In this document: one piece after another, positions 26,835 to 35,748 of the stretch
Position numbering within the stretch: position 1 is the stretch's first letter
How the letters are laid out: every line of letters starts with the position of its first letter
Source of the DNA: Clostridia bacterium
GTDB taxonomy: Bacteria > Bacillota > Clostridia > Oscillospirales > RGIG8002
Assembly (NCBI GenBank): GCA_017620395.1
Contig: JAFZQJ010000035.1
Span: 1 to 64,000, forward strand
Length of the DNA: 64,000 bases
Direction of reading: 5' to 3'
Notes under the pieces: generated by a model
What the model saw: the letters and a program-made list of their open reading frames with translations, nothing else
Database searches by the model: none
Told to the model about the DNA's origin: nothing
Program-made: the position numbers and the translations under genes

Positions 26835-29800
26835 ATGAAGAAGACGTTATCAACTTTGCTGGCCCTCTGCATGCTTATCGGCCTGCTCAGCGGCGTCGTG
26901 CTTTTCTCAAGCGCGGCAAAGACCGACGACTCCTACACCTACGTTCAGCTTACGGGCGTCCAGGACTGGACCGCCTCGGACGTGGCGAGTCTGACGACCT
27001 TCGGCGCCGACTTTGCGCTTTCCGATAAGGGCCTTGTCGGAAACGCGGCGCAGTCGGTCGAGCTGACGGTCACGAATAACCTGACCCGTTTCTGCCTTGC
27101 CAGCAAGACGAGCAGCGGCTTCCTTGCGAAGAATCCGTTTAGGTTTGCGGACGCTTCGCAGGGGTATAAGCTCTCCGACTTCGACGGCATCGCAATCGCC
27201 TTCTCGGATGCGGACGGCAACGAGATCCCGCTGACCCAGTTCCAGGTTCGCCTTATGCGCGATGCGACCGACTGGGGCAGTTACTGGCTGTACGAAGGCA
27301 ACTACTACGATATGAACGTCGTTTACGCGAACGGCTACTATCACCTGAAATTCGACGATTATAAGAACCTCTCGAACGGCGCGATAGACAGCATTTCCGT
27401 CCTTTCGGCGCTCTTCTACAAGGACGGCATTAAGGCGGGCGACAAGGCGTACATCTCCGACATATGCGCCTACACGAAGGGCGATCCCGCAGAGCCGCCG
27501 GAGGAGAAGGAATACGAATACCTCCAGCTCGACGGCGTGCAGAAGTGGACGCAGGCGCACCTTGCGCAGACCTCCGCCAACAACGGTCACGTCAACAACG
27601 TCACCGCGACCTACTCGCTTTCCGATCAGCAGCTCGCCGGAGCGGCGGCTCAGTCGATAAAGGCGGTCAAGTCGCAGTCCGGCGGCTTCAACTGCCTTGT
27701 GAACAAGGCGTACGACTCGAACGACATCTGCTGCCCGTCGCCCTGGAAACCCTCCGACGGCGTCAGCAAGCTCTCGGACTACGACGGCGTTATGATTGCG
27801 GTCAAGGACGCGAACGGCAATATGCCCGTTACCAGTCAGGTCAGACTCCGCATTCTTACGAGTCCGGCTCTCAACGGCTGGGGCGTCTTCTATATGAGCA
27901 CGAACAGCTACGAATACACCGAAGACGGCTACTATATGTTCCCGTTCACCGGCTTCAGCGGCTACACGGCCATGATGAAGGAGCTCGACAGCGCGCAGGG
28001 CATTTCATTCCTGCTTGACGACGGTCCTTACACGGAGTATTACTTCTCCGACTTCCTCGCCTACCGCGAGAAGCGCGACGTAGACTACTCCGCGCTCGAA
28101 TCCGCGCTCGCGGCCCTCGAGGGAACGGACGCGGCGCTGGACAACCCCGACGTTATCGCTGCGGCGCAGGCCGTCCTCGATAACCTGGACGCCACGCAGG
28201 AAATGATCAACGAGCAGGTGGTAATTTTGAAGAGACTTATGCGCGAAACCCTGCCGGCGGTGCAGTTTGACGAAAACAACATCGTATTCACCTTCGGCGC
28301 GGTCAGCGATATCCATATCGACGGCACGCTCGGTTCGAGCACTACCAATAAATACCTTAACGCCGCGCAGCTGCTGAAGAAGTACTCCGGCGGCAACATC
28401 GACGCGATAACCGTCGACGGCGACTTCTCGCAGAGCAGCTACAACGACAATATCCCGCAGGCGTACAAGAGCATAAACGACGAAGTCTTCGGCGAAGACA
28501 TCAAGTCTTTCTTCATCACCGGCAACCACGACGCGCAGGGAAGCGAGTGGAATCACATCAATTCCTTCTATACCCAGCTGGGCAGCTACTGCACCGAGGA
28601 CGAGCCCGGCACCAACCTTGCCAGAGGCAACCGCCACATGGTCATCAACGGCTACCACTTCATCGGCGTCAACATGATGGACTACTGGAACAGCCAGGAA
28701 GCCCGCTTCGATCCGCAGGATCTCGTATGGCTCGACACCGAGCTTGCCGCCGCCCGCGCCGCGGCGCCCGGCAAGCACATCTTCGTTTACACCCACGCGC
28801 CGGTCTACGGAACGACCTACGGCTCGGATCTTTACACCGGCTCCTGGTGGGGCAGCAGGAGCATATACGACCACCTCAAGGATTACCCCGAGGTCGTGAC
28901 CTTCGGCGGACACGTCCACTTCCCGCTGGAGGACGAACGCACCATCTATCAGCGCGACTTCACCTCGCTGAACTGCGGCAGCGTTCAGTATATGGCGATC
29001 GAGAACGGCTACCTCGAGAGCGGAAGCAAAACCACGATCGACCCCGACTCCTGGGCTGTTTCCGACGGACTTATGCTTCAGATCGACGCTGACGGCAACG
29101 TCAAGATCACCCGAATCGACTTCGGCAGAGACGCGATCATCAAGCAGCCGTTCTACATTCCGGCTCCCGATCTTGAAAACAAGACCAACCTGATGTATTA
29201 CGACGACTACCGCTTCGAAGAAGCCAACGAAGCGCCCGTGTTCCCCGAGGATGCGACCGTTACCGCGACGATAAACGGCGGCAACGTCGAGGCGAACTTC
29301 ACCGCCGCGAACGACGACGATATGGTCCACCGCTACGTCTTCGAGATCACCGGCATTCCCAGCGGCAGAAAGACGAGCGCCAAGAGCTTCTCCGAATTCT
29401 ACAATTATCCGCAGGTCAGGGATATGCCGAAATCCTACAGAAGACTGATTCCCTACACCGCGGCGTCCGGCGACAGGGGCTTCGAGCTCGCGGTCTACGC
29501 CGTTGACTCGGGAGGCAAGACGTCCGAGCCGATCGTCTTCAACTCCATCGTCGGCGCGCCGGATATCAAAACGCCGTCCGGAATGAACCTGATAAACGCC
29601 TTCTTCATCACCGGCGAACCGCAGGTCACCGGACTCAACGGCCTCTCGGTCACAACGAGAGGCGACACGATAAAGCACAAGACGAAATACGGCTTCTCCG
29701 GAGCGGGCGACAGCCGCATGACGATCTTCGCCCCGTCGTCCGCCGCGACGCTGACGGCTCGCAAGTTCGCGATCGAAGCGGCGTTCGAGGTCGGTTCTGT

Positions 29801-31289
29801 CGGCACGGAGCAGTACATCTTCAGCTGCAGCAAGGATGACAAGGGCTTCTCGCTCTATCTGACCGCGGACGGCCGTATCGCCTTCGATATGTACACGACC
29901 GCGAAGTACTCCGTCGTCTCCGAAGCGACCGTGAACCCCGGCGAATACCACAGCGTTATGCTTAACTTCCAGTCCGGCGTCCTCACGCTTTACCTTGATG
30001 GCAGCAAGTCCGGCGAGGCCGAGGTCTCCGGCAACGCGAAGTACAACACCAACGTCGGCTACACCGTCGCCGCGCATATCGTGACCGGCTCGACCTACGG
30101 CGACTTCTTCGACGGCGTCGTCTATCAGGTCGGACTCGGCAGCGCTAATATCACCGCCGATAACGCCGCCGACCGCGCCGTGGAATTCGAGAACGGCTGG
30201 AACTATAAATACGTTCAGTCGATCTACAACGAATACGAAGCCGTGAAGGAGGCGCTCGCGCTCAACGCGAACGCGAACGAATCCGCCAAAAAAATCCTCA
30301 ACAACTATCTTGTCGAGCTCGAAGCCGCGCTCAACGCGGTCAGCGTCAACGAGGCGTATATCAACACCGTGCTCCGCAGCGAAGCGGTCGCCGAAGCGCT
30401 CGCCGACTTCGGCGTCGCCATCGAGCTGCCCGAGCTCAACGCGCCCGCTGTCAGCGGAGTCGCCGACGGCGAGACCTACACCGGGCCCGTCACTATCACG
30501 TGGGACGAAGGAACCAACGCCGAGCTCGACCACGAGCCGTTCGAGAACGGCTCCGTCGTCAACACCCCCGGCGAGCATCGTCTGTTCGTACAGAACAAGT
30601 ACGAATCCACCGCGGTCTACTTCACCCTCGATATCGAGTATGAAGAGCCGGTCGTCAGCATCGAAGACGGCGCGGAGTTCGGCATCCCCAGCGATCCGGT
30701 CAGCGCGACCTGGACTCCCGAAGAAGCGGCCGCCACGCTGAACGGCGAGCCTTACGCCGCCGGTACCGAGATAACCGAAGTCGGCGAATACACGCTGGTC
30801 GTCACCAACGGCGACAAGAGCGTGACCGTAAACTTCACGATTGTCGATAACTTCATGGTGCCGGTCGTCAGCGTTGAAGACGGCGCGGAGTTCGACCTTT
30901 ACAACGCGGCTGAGCCTCTCGCGATAACCTGGACTCCCGAAGAGGCGACCGCCACGCTGAATGGCGAAGAATACGCCGCCGGCACAGAGATCACGGAAGT
31001 CGGCGAATACACGCTTGTAGTCGTCAACGGCACGAAGGAAGTCACCGTGAACTTCACGGTCGTCGACACCGCGCCCGCGTTCAAGAAGGGCGACATGGAC
31101 GGCGACGGAGAGATCACCGTCGCGGATGCGCTCAAGGCGCTCCGCATCGCGGCGAAGCTCGTCGAGCCCGCCGCGCAGGACCTCGACATCGGCGACGTCG
31201 ACGGCGACGGAGAGATCACCGTCGCGGACGCGCTCAAGATCCTCCGCGTCGCGGCGAAGCTCGCGACAGAGGAGAGCCTCAACGCGTAA
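26835..31289 (+). CDS. Giant secreted metallophosphoesterase with beta-sandwich modules and C-terminal dockerin
   Basis: An exported 1484-residue protein. Order: signal peptide (about 1-27); two related N-terminal modules (about 34-215 and 221-400), each opening with Y(T/E)Y(V/L)QL(T/D)GVQ(D/K)W, perhaps carbohydrate-binding; linker; calcineurin-like phosphoesterase (about 481-735) with AVSDIHIDG, DGDFSQ, TGNHDAQG and GGHVHFP; Fn3-like region (about 807-915); LamG-like domain (about 955-1105); Ig-like repeats (about 1202-1413); and a type I dockerin with two DGDGEITVADALK loops (about 1415-1483). The last Ig-like repeat also occurs in the cohesin-like protein at 33 kb. Substrate unknown. ATG 26835 follows AGGAAGG. 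Confidence 0.85.
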   Translation: MKKTLSTLLALCMLIGLLSGVVLFSSAAKTDDSYTYVQLTGVQDWTASDVASLTTFGADFALSDKGLVGNAAQSVELTVTNNLTRFCLASKTSSGFLAKNPFRFADASQGYKLSDFDGIAIAFSDADGNEIPLTQFQVRLMRDATDWGSYWLYEGNYYDMNVVYANGYYHLKFDDYKNLSNGAIDSISVLSALFYKDGIKAGDKAYISDICAYTKGDPAEPPEEKEYEYLQLDGVQKWTQAHLAQTSANNGHVNNVTATYSLSDQQLAGAAAQSIKAVKSQSGGFNCLVNKAYDSNDICCPSPWKPSDGVSKLSDYDGVMIAVKDANGNMPVTSQVRLRILTSPALNGWGVFYMSTNSYEYTEDGYYMFPFTGFSGYTAMMKELDSAQGISFLLDDGPYTEYYFSDFLAYREKRDVDYSALESALAALEGTDAALDNPDVIAAAQAVLDNLDATQEMINEQVVILKRLMRETLPAVQFDENNIVFTFGAVSDIHIDGTLGSSTTNKYLNAAQLLKKYSGGNIDAITVDGDFSQSSYNDNIPQAYKSINDEVFGEDIKSFFITGNHDAQGSEWNHINSFYTQLGSYCTEDEPGTNLARGNRHMVINGYHFIGVNMMDYWNSQEARFDPQDLVWLDTELAAARAAAPGKHIFVYTHAPVYGTTYGSDLYTGSWWGSRSIYDHLKDYPEVVTFGGHVHFPLEDERTIYQRDFTSLNCGSVQYMAIENGYLESGSKTTIDPDSWAVSDGLMLQIDADGNVKITRIDFGRDAIIKQPFYIPAPDLENKTNLMYYDDYRFEEANEAPVFPEDATVTATINGGNVEANFTAANDDDMVHRYVFEITGIPSGRKTSAKSFSEFYNYPQVRDMPKSYRRLIPYTAASGDRGFELAVYAVDSGGKTSEPIVFNSIVGAPDIKTPSGMNLINAFFITGEPQVTGLNGLSVTTRGDTIKHKTKYGFSGAGDSRMTIFAPSSAATLTARKFAIEAAFEVGSVGTEQYIFSCSKDDKGFSLYLTADGRIAFDMYTTAKYSVVSEATVNPGEYHSVMLNFQSGVLTLYLDGSKSGEAEVSGNAKYNTNVGYTVAAHIVTGSTYGDFFDGVVYQVGLGSANITADNAADRAVEFENGWNYKYVQSIYNEYEAVKEALALNANANESAKKILNNYLVELEAALNAVSVNEAYINTVLRSEAVAEALADFGVAIELPELNAPAVSGVADGETYTGPVTITWDEGTNAELDHEPFENGSVVNTPGEHRLFVQNKYESTAVYFTLDIEYEEPVVSIEDGAEFGIPSDPVSATWTPEEAAATLNGEPYAAGTEITEVGEYTLVVTNGDKSVTVNFTIVDNFMVPVVSVEDGAEFDLYNAAEPLAITWTPEEATATLNGEEYAAGTEITEVGEYTLVVVNGTKEVTVNFTVVDTAPAFKKGDMDGDGEITVADALKALRIAAKLVEPAAQDLDIGDVDGDGEITVADALKILRVAAKLATEESLNA

Positions 31290-31313
31290 CTCTTCGCGCA
31301 AAACGTTCTTTCG

Positions 31314-31348
31314 GGCGCCTCCCTAGGATTTAGGGGGAGGCGCCTTTT
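31314..31348 (+). terminator. Terminator of the dockerin phosphoesterase gene
   Basis: Stem GGCGCCTCCC with GGGAGGCGCC and TTTT, 25 bases after the stop. Confidence 0.85.
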
Positions 31349-31418
31349 CGTGCGCTGAATAAAGACGCGGCGGTGAACGCTGCGTTGCGAGGATCCGGTA
31401 TCACTGCAAAAATCTCTC

Positions 31419-31447
31419 TTTACTTTTTCGTTCGCTTCAACTATAAT
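31419..31447 (+). promoter_or_regulatory. Promoter of the paralogous membrane-protein pair
   Basis: TTTACT, 17 nt, TATAAT, 33 bases before the GTG start. Confidence 0.7.
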
Positions 31448-31480
31448 ACATATTGATGAATATAAAAGGAGGACATCGCC

Positions 31481-32008
31481 GTGTCCGAAATGTACGAATT
31501 CGTGCAAAACAGCAAAAACAAGCGCAAAGGAAAGCGGCGCGTCGAATGGAAGATCGCCGTGCTCATTGCGGTCGCGGTCGCGATTCTCGCCGTGATCGGC
31601 GGACTGCTCTGGCGTAACATGACCGCCGGCCGGCGCTTCAGCGAATTCTGCGGCAAGCTTTCCGAAAGCACTACCTACGCTTACGAGCACGACTCCGCCG
31701 CCGTAGAGGACGCCGACGGAATCTACGGGCTCACGACGGAAAATCTATACGAGCTTTACCAGTGCGTCTGTGTCTACGGCCCGGGCAAGGAACGCCGCAG
31801 CGCGCCGGAAGGCGACGGCGTTACCGTGACCTACGGCAACGGCTCCTCGCTGAAGCTTGTCAAAGTCGGGGAGGGCAAGGACGAGGAACTGTTTTTCTGC
31901 TATTCCGACGCCGACGGTTACTCCCACGTGTTCCGCGGCGAGAACGTTCGCCTTTCTTATATAGTATCGCGATACCTTTCGCGGAGCAAAAATGAAGTAA
32001 AAGCGTGA
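31481..32008 (+). CDS. Small membrane protein, paralog A
   Basis: A 175-residue protein with basic N-terminus, one transmembrane helix (about 25-44) and an outward-facing domain. The block ELYQCVCVYGPGKERR is shared with the next gene, as is the C-terminal YSHVFRGENVRLSYIVSRYL pattern. Start GTG at 31481, 8 nt after AAAGGAGG. No family recognised. It may be an envelope-associated pair; both genes share one promoter. Confidence 0.6.
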   Translation: MSEMYEFVQNSKNKRKGKRRVEWKIAVLIAVAVAILAVIGGLLWRNMTAGRRFSEFCGKLSESTTYAYEHDSAAVEDADGIYGLTTENLYELYQCVCVYGPGKERRSAPEGDGVTVTYGNGSSLKLVKVGEGKDEELFFCYSDADGYSHVFRGENVRLSYIVSRYLSRSKNEVKA

Positions 32009-32012
32009 TAGT

Positions 32013-32525
32013 ATGGAAGATATGTACGAGCCGGTAAGGCGGCATGAAGAAAAGCGCCGCTTGGCGAACGACAAAAAAACCTTCATTATAATAATATTGG
32101 TGGGGATGTTTTTCATCGGGATGGTTTTCTCGTTCTGGTGGTATATGTCCTATTGGAAGCGTTACGCGAAGCTCAGCTCTGAGATTTCGGCGGCGACGCT
32201 GTACGCGTACGATAACGACTGCGCCTACGCGGAAACCGGATCCGACGGCGGCACGCTGAGGTACAAGCTCGAGCGCGGCAACGTCTACGATATCTACCAG
32301 TGCGTCTGCGTCTACGGCCCGGGCAGGGAACGCTTCAGGGAGCCGGACGGCGACGGAGTGGAGATCGACTACGGCAACGGCGCGAAGCTGAAACTTGTCT
32401 GGGACGGCGAGCGGCTGTACTTTTGCTTCCGCGGCGCAGAAGGCTTCAATCACATATTCTACACTAAGGAAATAGACCTTGATTATCTGATGATGCGTTA
32501 CCTCGCTCCGGATAAGCAGGGGTAG
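32013..32525 (+). CDS. Small membrane protein, paralog B
   Basis: A 170-residue protein, clear tandem paralog of the preceding gene: basic N-terminus, one helix (about 24-45), then DIYQCVCVYGPGRERF and GDGVEIDYGNGAKLKL. Seven of the 16 conserved block positions around CVCVYGPG are identical, including both cysteines. Only 4 bases separate the genes. Function unknown; the two Cys outside the membrane could form a disulfide. Confidence 0.6.
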   Translation: MEDMYEPVRRHEEKRRLANDKKTFIIIILVGMFFIGMVFSFWWYMSYWKRYAKLSSEISAATLYAYDNDCAYAETGSDGGTLRYKLERGNVYDIYQCVCVYGPGRERFREPDGDGVEIDYGNGAKLKLVWDGERLYFCFRGAEGFNHIFYTKEIDLDYLMMRYLAPDKQG

Positions 32526-32540
32526 CGCCTGCTGATTATT

Positions 32541-32569
32541 GCATAACGGTTCTCTCCGCCGCATATAAA
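32541..32569 (+). promoter_or_regulatory. Possible sigma-E promoter of spoIIID
   Basis: GCATAAC, 14 nt, CATATAAA resembles the sigma-E consensus (kmATATT, 13-15 nt, CATACAMT). spoIIID is sigma-E driven in bacilli. Imperfect match. Confidence 0.45.
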
Positions 32570-32594
32570 TGACCGAAAGGCAGGTCGGTCATTT
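32567..32594 (+). promoter_or_regulatory. Hairpin abutting the spoIIID start codon
   Basis: Perfect 10-bp inverted repeat AAATGACCGA with TCGGTCATTT around an 8-nt loop AAGGCAGG. The loop carries the ribosome-binding purines and the ATG follows at once. Confidence 0.65.
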
Positions 32595-32870
32595 ATGAAC
32601 GCATCATATGAACGCCGCGCGGCGGAGATCGGCGAGTACATACTTGAAAGCAACGCCACCGTGCGCACGGCGGCGAAGCGCTTTGGCGTCAGCAAGAGCA
32701 CGGTTCACAAAGATGTCGCCGAGCGCCTGCTCGCGGTCGATCCGTCGCTTTACCGGCAGGTGAGGGCGGTGCTGGATAAAAACAAATCCGAGCGCCATAT
32801 CCGCGGCGGCGAAGCGACGCGCCGCAAATATCTTTCAAACCGTCCGCCTTCGTCGGCAAAAGCCGATTGA
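32595..32870 (+). CDS. spoIIID: Sporulation transcriptional regulator SpoIIID
   Basis: DNA-binding regulator of mother-cell genes in sporulation. The 91-residue protein carries a helix-turn-helix with NATVRTAAKRFGVSKSTVHKD (about 21-42) and the basic C-terminal segment SERHIRGGEATRRKYL, both highly conserved in Bacillus and Clostridium SpoIIID. Located away from the mother-cell genes it controls. The terminator overlaps the last codons. Strong proof that the organism sporulates. Confidence 0.95.
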   Translation: MNASYERRAAEIGEYILESNATVRTAAKRFGVSKSTVHKDVAERLLAVDPSLYRQVRAVLDKNKSERHIRGGEATRRKYLSNRPPSSAKAD

Positions 32871-32884
32871 AGGCGGTTTTTTTA
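32844..32884 (+). terminator. Terminator of spoIIID
   Basis: CCGCCTT with AAGGCGG plus an inner GTCGGC/GCCGAT stem, then eight T; it begins inside the coding end. Confidence 0.85.
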
Positions 32885-32958
32885 TTTTCTGTCATCTCTC
32901 TGACGAAAAGCGGCGGAAAATCCTTGAAAAAATGCTGTATTTTTCACAAAAATAACTA

Positions 32959-32987
32959 TTGACAAATTGAAAATAGTAATGTAAACT
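32959..32987 (+). promoter_or_regulatory. Promoter of the cohesin-like protein gene
   Basis: TTGACA, 17 nt, TAAACT. The 6-bp inverted repeat AATAGT...ACTATT (32972-32990) covers the -10 box and could be an operator. Confidence 0.7.
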
Positions 32988-33051
32988 ATTAGCGTATGGT
33001 ATGGGAAGCCATAAAGTGCAATCAATCTTACTAAAAGAAAGGAATGCAGTT

Positions 33052-35640
33052 ATGAAGAAATTTGCAAAACTCATGTCTGTCGTCCTCGCTATTGCCATGC
33101 TGTTCGCTATGGCGATCCCGGTAGCGAGTGTTGCGGCGGAAGACGAAATCGCGATCACGATCGAGACTGTCGAGTCTGAAGCCGGCGCGAAGAACGTCGG
33201 AGTCAAGGTATTTATGCCCACCGGTTGGTCCGGAGTCGGCTTTACCTTCAATTTCGATCCCGCGGCTTTGACGTTCAAGAGGTTTGAACAGAATCTTGCT
33301 GTCCAGCATCAGGCGAGAGACGGCGAAGCCAATGTTTACGCACTGAACAGGAACAACGCCGCTTCCGGCGAAGTCATCGTTTCCTTCGCGTCCGCTGTTG
33401 TTGTTAACGGCAAGGAAGGTTATTACAACGTTGACGTTGACGACGATACCGCATACGATTATTTCGGTATCCTCGTATTCGACGTTGCCGAAGGCGTGGA
33501 AGGCCTTCAGGCTGTTACCGCTACGGTCGACAAGCTTGTCGGCCCCGATGGTGATATTGAGTTTACTCTCACCAACGGCGGTATCCAGCTGCCCGGCGGC
33601 GAACAGCCCCCGGTCGATCCCTGCGACCACGAGTGGAGCGAGTGGGAAGTGACCACTCCCGCGACCTGCGTTGCTAAGGGCGAGAAGACCAGAACCTGCA
33701 CCAAGTGCCAGGAGACCGAGACCGAAGAGATCGACATCGATCCCGACGCTCACGCCTGGGGCGATTGGATGGATTCCGATAAGGAAGGCTGGGAGCAGAG
33801 AGTCTGCGCCAACGATCCTTCTCACGTCGAAGAGAGAGAGAAGAGCGTTGAGCCTCCGGTCAATCCCGATGCTCTCCAGATAGTCATCGAGACCGTCGAG
33901 TCCGAAGCCGGCGCGAAGAACGTCGGTGTCAAGGTATTTATGCCCACCGGTTGGTCCGGAGTCGGCTTTACCTTTAATTTCGATCCCGCGAAGCTGACCT
34001 TCAAGAGATTCGAGCAGAACCTTGCTGTCCAGCATCAGGCGAGAGACGGCGAAGCCAATGTTTACGCACTGAACAGGAACAACGCCGCTTCCGGCGAAGT
34101 CATCGTTTCCTTCGCGTCCGCTGTTGTTGTTAACGGCAAGGAAGGTTATTACAATGTTGACGTTGACGACGATACCGCATACGATTATTTCGGTATCCTC
34201 GTATTCGACGTTGCTGAAGGACTTGAGGATGGTCTCTATGAAGTTACCGCTACGGTCGACAAGCTTGTCGACCCCGATGGTGATGTTGAGTATACTCTCA
34301 CCAACGGCGGAATCAAGCTCGGCGCTGATGAGTGCGAGCACGACTGGGTCGAGACCGGCAGAACCCCCGCGACCTGCACCGAAGCCGGCAGCATAACCTA
34401 CACCTGCTCCAAGTGCCAGGAGACCAAGGAAGAGACCATCGATCCTCTCAACCACGACTGGGGCGAGTGGGAAGTCACCACTCCCGCCACCTGCACCGAG
34501 AAGGGTGAAGAGACCAGAACCTGCCAGCGTGAAGGCTGCAACGCGACCGAAACCAGAGAGATCGAAATCGATCCCGAAGCTCACGATTGGGTCGAGAACG
34601 GCAGAATTCCCGCGACCTGCGTTGATCAAGGTACAGTCTATTATGTCTGCAAAAACGATCCCGATCACACTAAGGAAGAGACCATCGACATCGATCCCGA
34701 CGCTCACGACTGGGGCGAGTGGGAAGACTGCGCTGACGAGCCCGGATTCGAGCAGAGAGTCTGTAAGAACGATCCTTCTCACATTGAGAAGAGAGAGAAG
34801 GGCTCCGAGCCTCCGGTTCACGAGCACACCTTCGGTGAACCCACCTACATCTGGGCTGACGATAACAGCACCTGCACCGCTACCCGCGTCTGCACCGCTG
34901 ATGGTTGTGACGAGACCGAGACCGAGACTGTAAACGCTACTTCCGAGACCACTCCTGCGACCTGCACCGAGACCGGCAAGACCGTTTACACCGCGACCTT
35001 CGAGAATGCGGCGTTCGAGACTCAGACCAAGGAAGTGACGATCGACATCGATCCCAACGCTCACGCTTACGGCGCGCCCACCTATAAATGGGCTGATGAC
35101 AACAGCACCTGCACCGCGACTATGGTCTGCGCGAATGACGCTTCTCACGTCGTGACCGAGACGGTCAACGCTACTTCCGAGACCACGCCTGCTACCACCG
35201 AGGCTGAGGGCAAGACCGTCTACACCGCGACCTTCACGAATACGGCGTTCGAGACTCAGACCAAGGAAGTCACCATTCCGAAGCTGAATCCTGAAGAGCC
35301 CACCGCTCCCGCCGTCACCGGCATCACCGACGGTCAGGAATTCGATCTCGGCAAGGGCGATAAGCCCGCTCCGACTTGGGAGCCCGCTGACGCTACCGCG
35401 ACTCTGAACGGCAAGCCCTACACTGCCGGCACCGCGATCACTGAGGCTGGTGATTACACGCTCGTTGTCACCAACGGCGACAAGACCACCACGATCAAGT
35501 TCAAGGTCACCGATAGCTCCGCTACCAATCCTGATCAGCCCAACACCTCCGATCTGCCCGTCGCCGGCATCGCGATCGTTTCCCTGATCGCCGCCGCTGC
35601 CGTCGTGGTTATCGCCCGCAAAAAGAGATTTGCGAGATAA
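33052..35640 (+). CDS. Wall-anchored protein with two cohesin-like modules (scaffoldin-like)
   Basis: An exported 862-residue protein. Signal peptide ends after AAEDE-type sequence (about 1-28). Two near-identical modules (about 31-170 and 273-426) show the cohesin pattern: VGVKVFMPTGWSGVGFTFNF, then DPA(A/K)LTFKRFEQN, SGEVIVSFASA and ATVDKLV. Between and after them are Cys/His-rich repeats of the CxHxWxxWE..PATC..C..C type, seen in other clostridial surface proteins. An Ig-like repeat (about 752-821) matches those in the 26.8-kb phosphoesterase. The end is PNTSDLPVAG, a hydrophobic helix and KKRFAR: an atypical sortase-type signal. A scaffold for dockerin proteins is inferred. ATG 33052 follows AAAGGAA. 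Confidence 0.75.
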   Translation: MKKFAKLMSVVLAIAMLFAMAIPVASVAAEDEIAITIETVESEAGAKNVGVKVFMPTGWSGVGFTFNFDPAALTFKRFEQNLAVQHQARDGEANVYALNRNNAASGEVIVSFASAVVVNGKEGYYNVDVDDDTAYDYFGILVFDVAEGVEGLQAVTATVDKLVGPDGDIEFTLTNGGIQLPGGEQPPVDPCDHEWSEWEVTTPATCVAKGEKTRTCTKCQETETEEIDIDPDAHAWGDWMDSDKEGWEQRVCANDPSHVEEREKSVEPPVNPDALQIVIETVESEAGAKNVGVKVFMPTGWSGVGFTFNFDPAKLTFKRFEQNLAVQHQARDGEANVYALNRNNAASGEVIVSFASAVVVNGKEGYYNVDVDDDTAYDYFGILVFDVAEGLEDGLYEVTATVDKLVDPDGDVEYTLTNGGIKLGADECEHDWVETGRTPATCTEAGSITYTCSKCQETKEETIDPLNHDWGEWEVTTPATCTEKGEETRTCQREGCNATETREIEIDPEAHDWVENGRIPATCVDQGTVYYVCKNDPDHTKEETIDIDPDAHDWGEWEDCADEPGFEQRVCKNDPSHIEKREKGSEPPVHEHTFGEPTYIWADDNSTCTATRVCTADGCDETETETVNATSETTPATCTETGKTVYTATFENAAFETQTKEVTIDIDPNAHAYGAPTYKWADDNSTCTATMVCANDASHVVTETVNATSETTPATTEAEGKTVYTATFTNTAFETQTKEVTIPKLNPEEPTAPAVTGITDGQEFDLGKGDKPAPTWEPADATATLNGKPYTAGTAITEAGDYTLVVTNGDKTTTIKFKVTDSSATNPDQPNTSDLPVAGIAIVSLIAAAAVVVIARKKRFAR
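33160..34310 (+). repeat. Internal duplication encoding the two cohesin-like modules
   Basis: About 33160-33575 and 33886-34310 are nearly identical at DNA level, offset 726 bases (729 after a 3-base indel). Runs of more than 150 bases are almost unchanged, implying recent duplication or gene conversion. Confidence 0.9.
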
Positions 35641-35685
35641 TCGGAACTTGAGCGATTAATGATTGATTAGCACAATGGTGTTATA

Positions 35686-35722
35686 CAGCCCCCGCTGCTT
35701 CTGCAGCGGGGGCTGCTTTTTT
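35686..35722 (+). terminator. Terminator of the cohesin-like gene
   Basis: 12-bp perfect stem AGCCCCCGCTGC with GCAGCGGGGGCT, 4-nt loop, six T. Confidence 0.9.
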
Positions 35723-35748
35723 ATTGTTTTCGAAAGCTTCGCCTTTTT

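Noticed and set aside
28005-31301. Long open frame on the minus strand inside the phosphoesterase gene (over 1000 codons)
   Set aside because: The GC-rich codon pattern of the real plus-strand gene leaves the antisense open. The antisense protein has no family features, and the plus strand has a signal peptide, domains and a dockerin.
33160-34310. CRISPR-like direct repeats
   Set aside because: They are coding repeats of about 415 bases.
33031-35148. Antisense frame of about 700 codons across the cohesin-like gene
   Set aside because: Repetitive shadow of the duplicated modules; no start site or domain.
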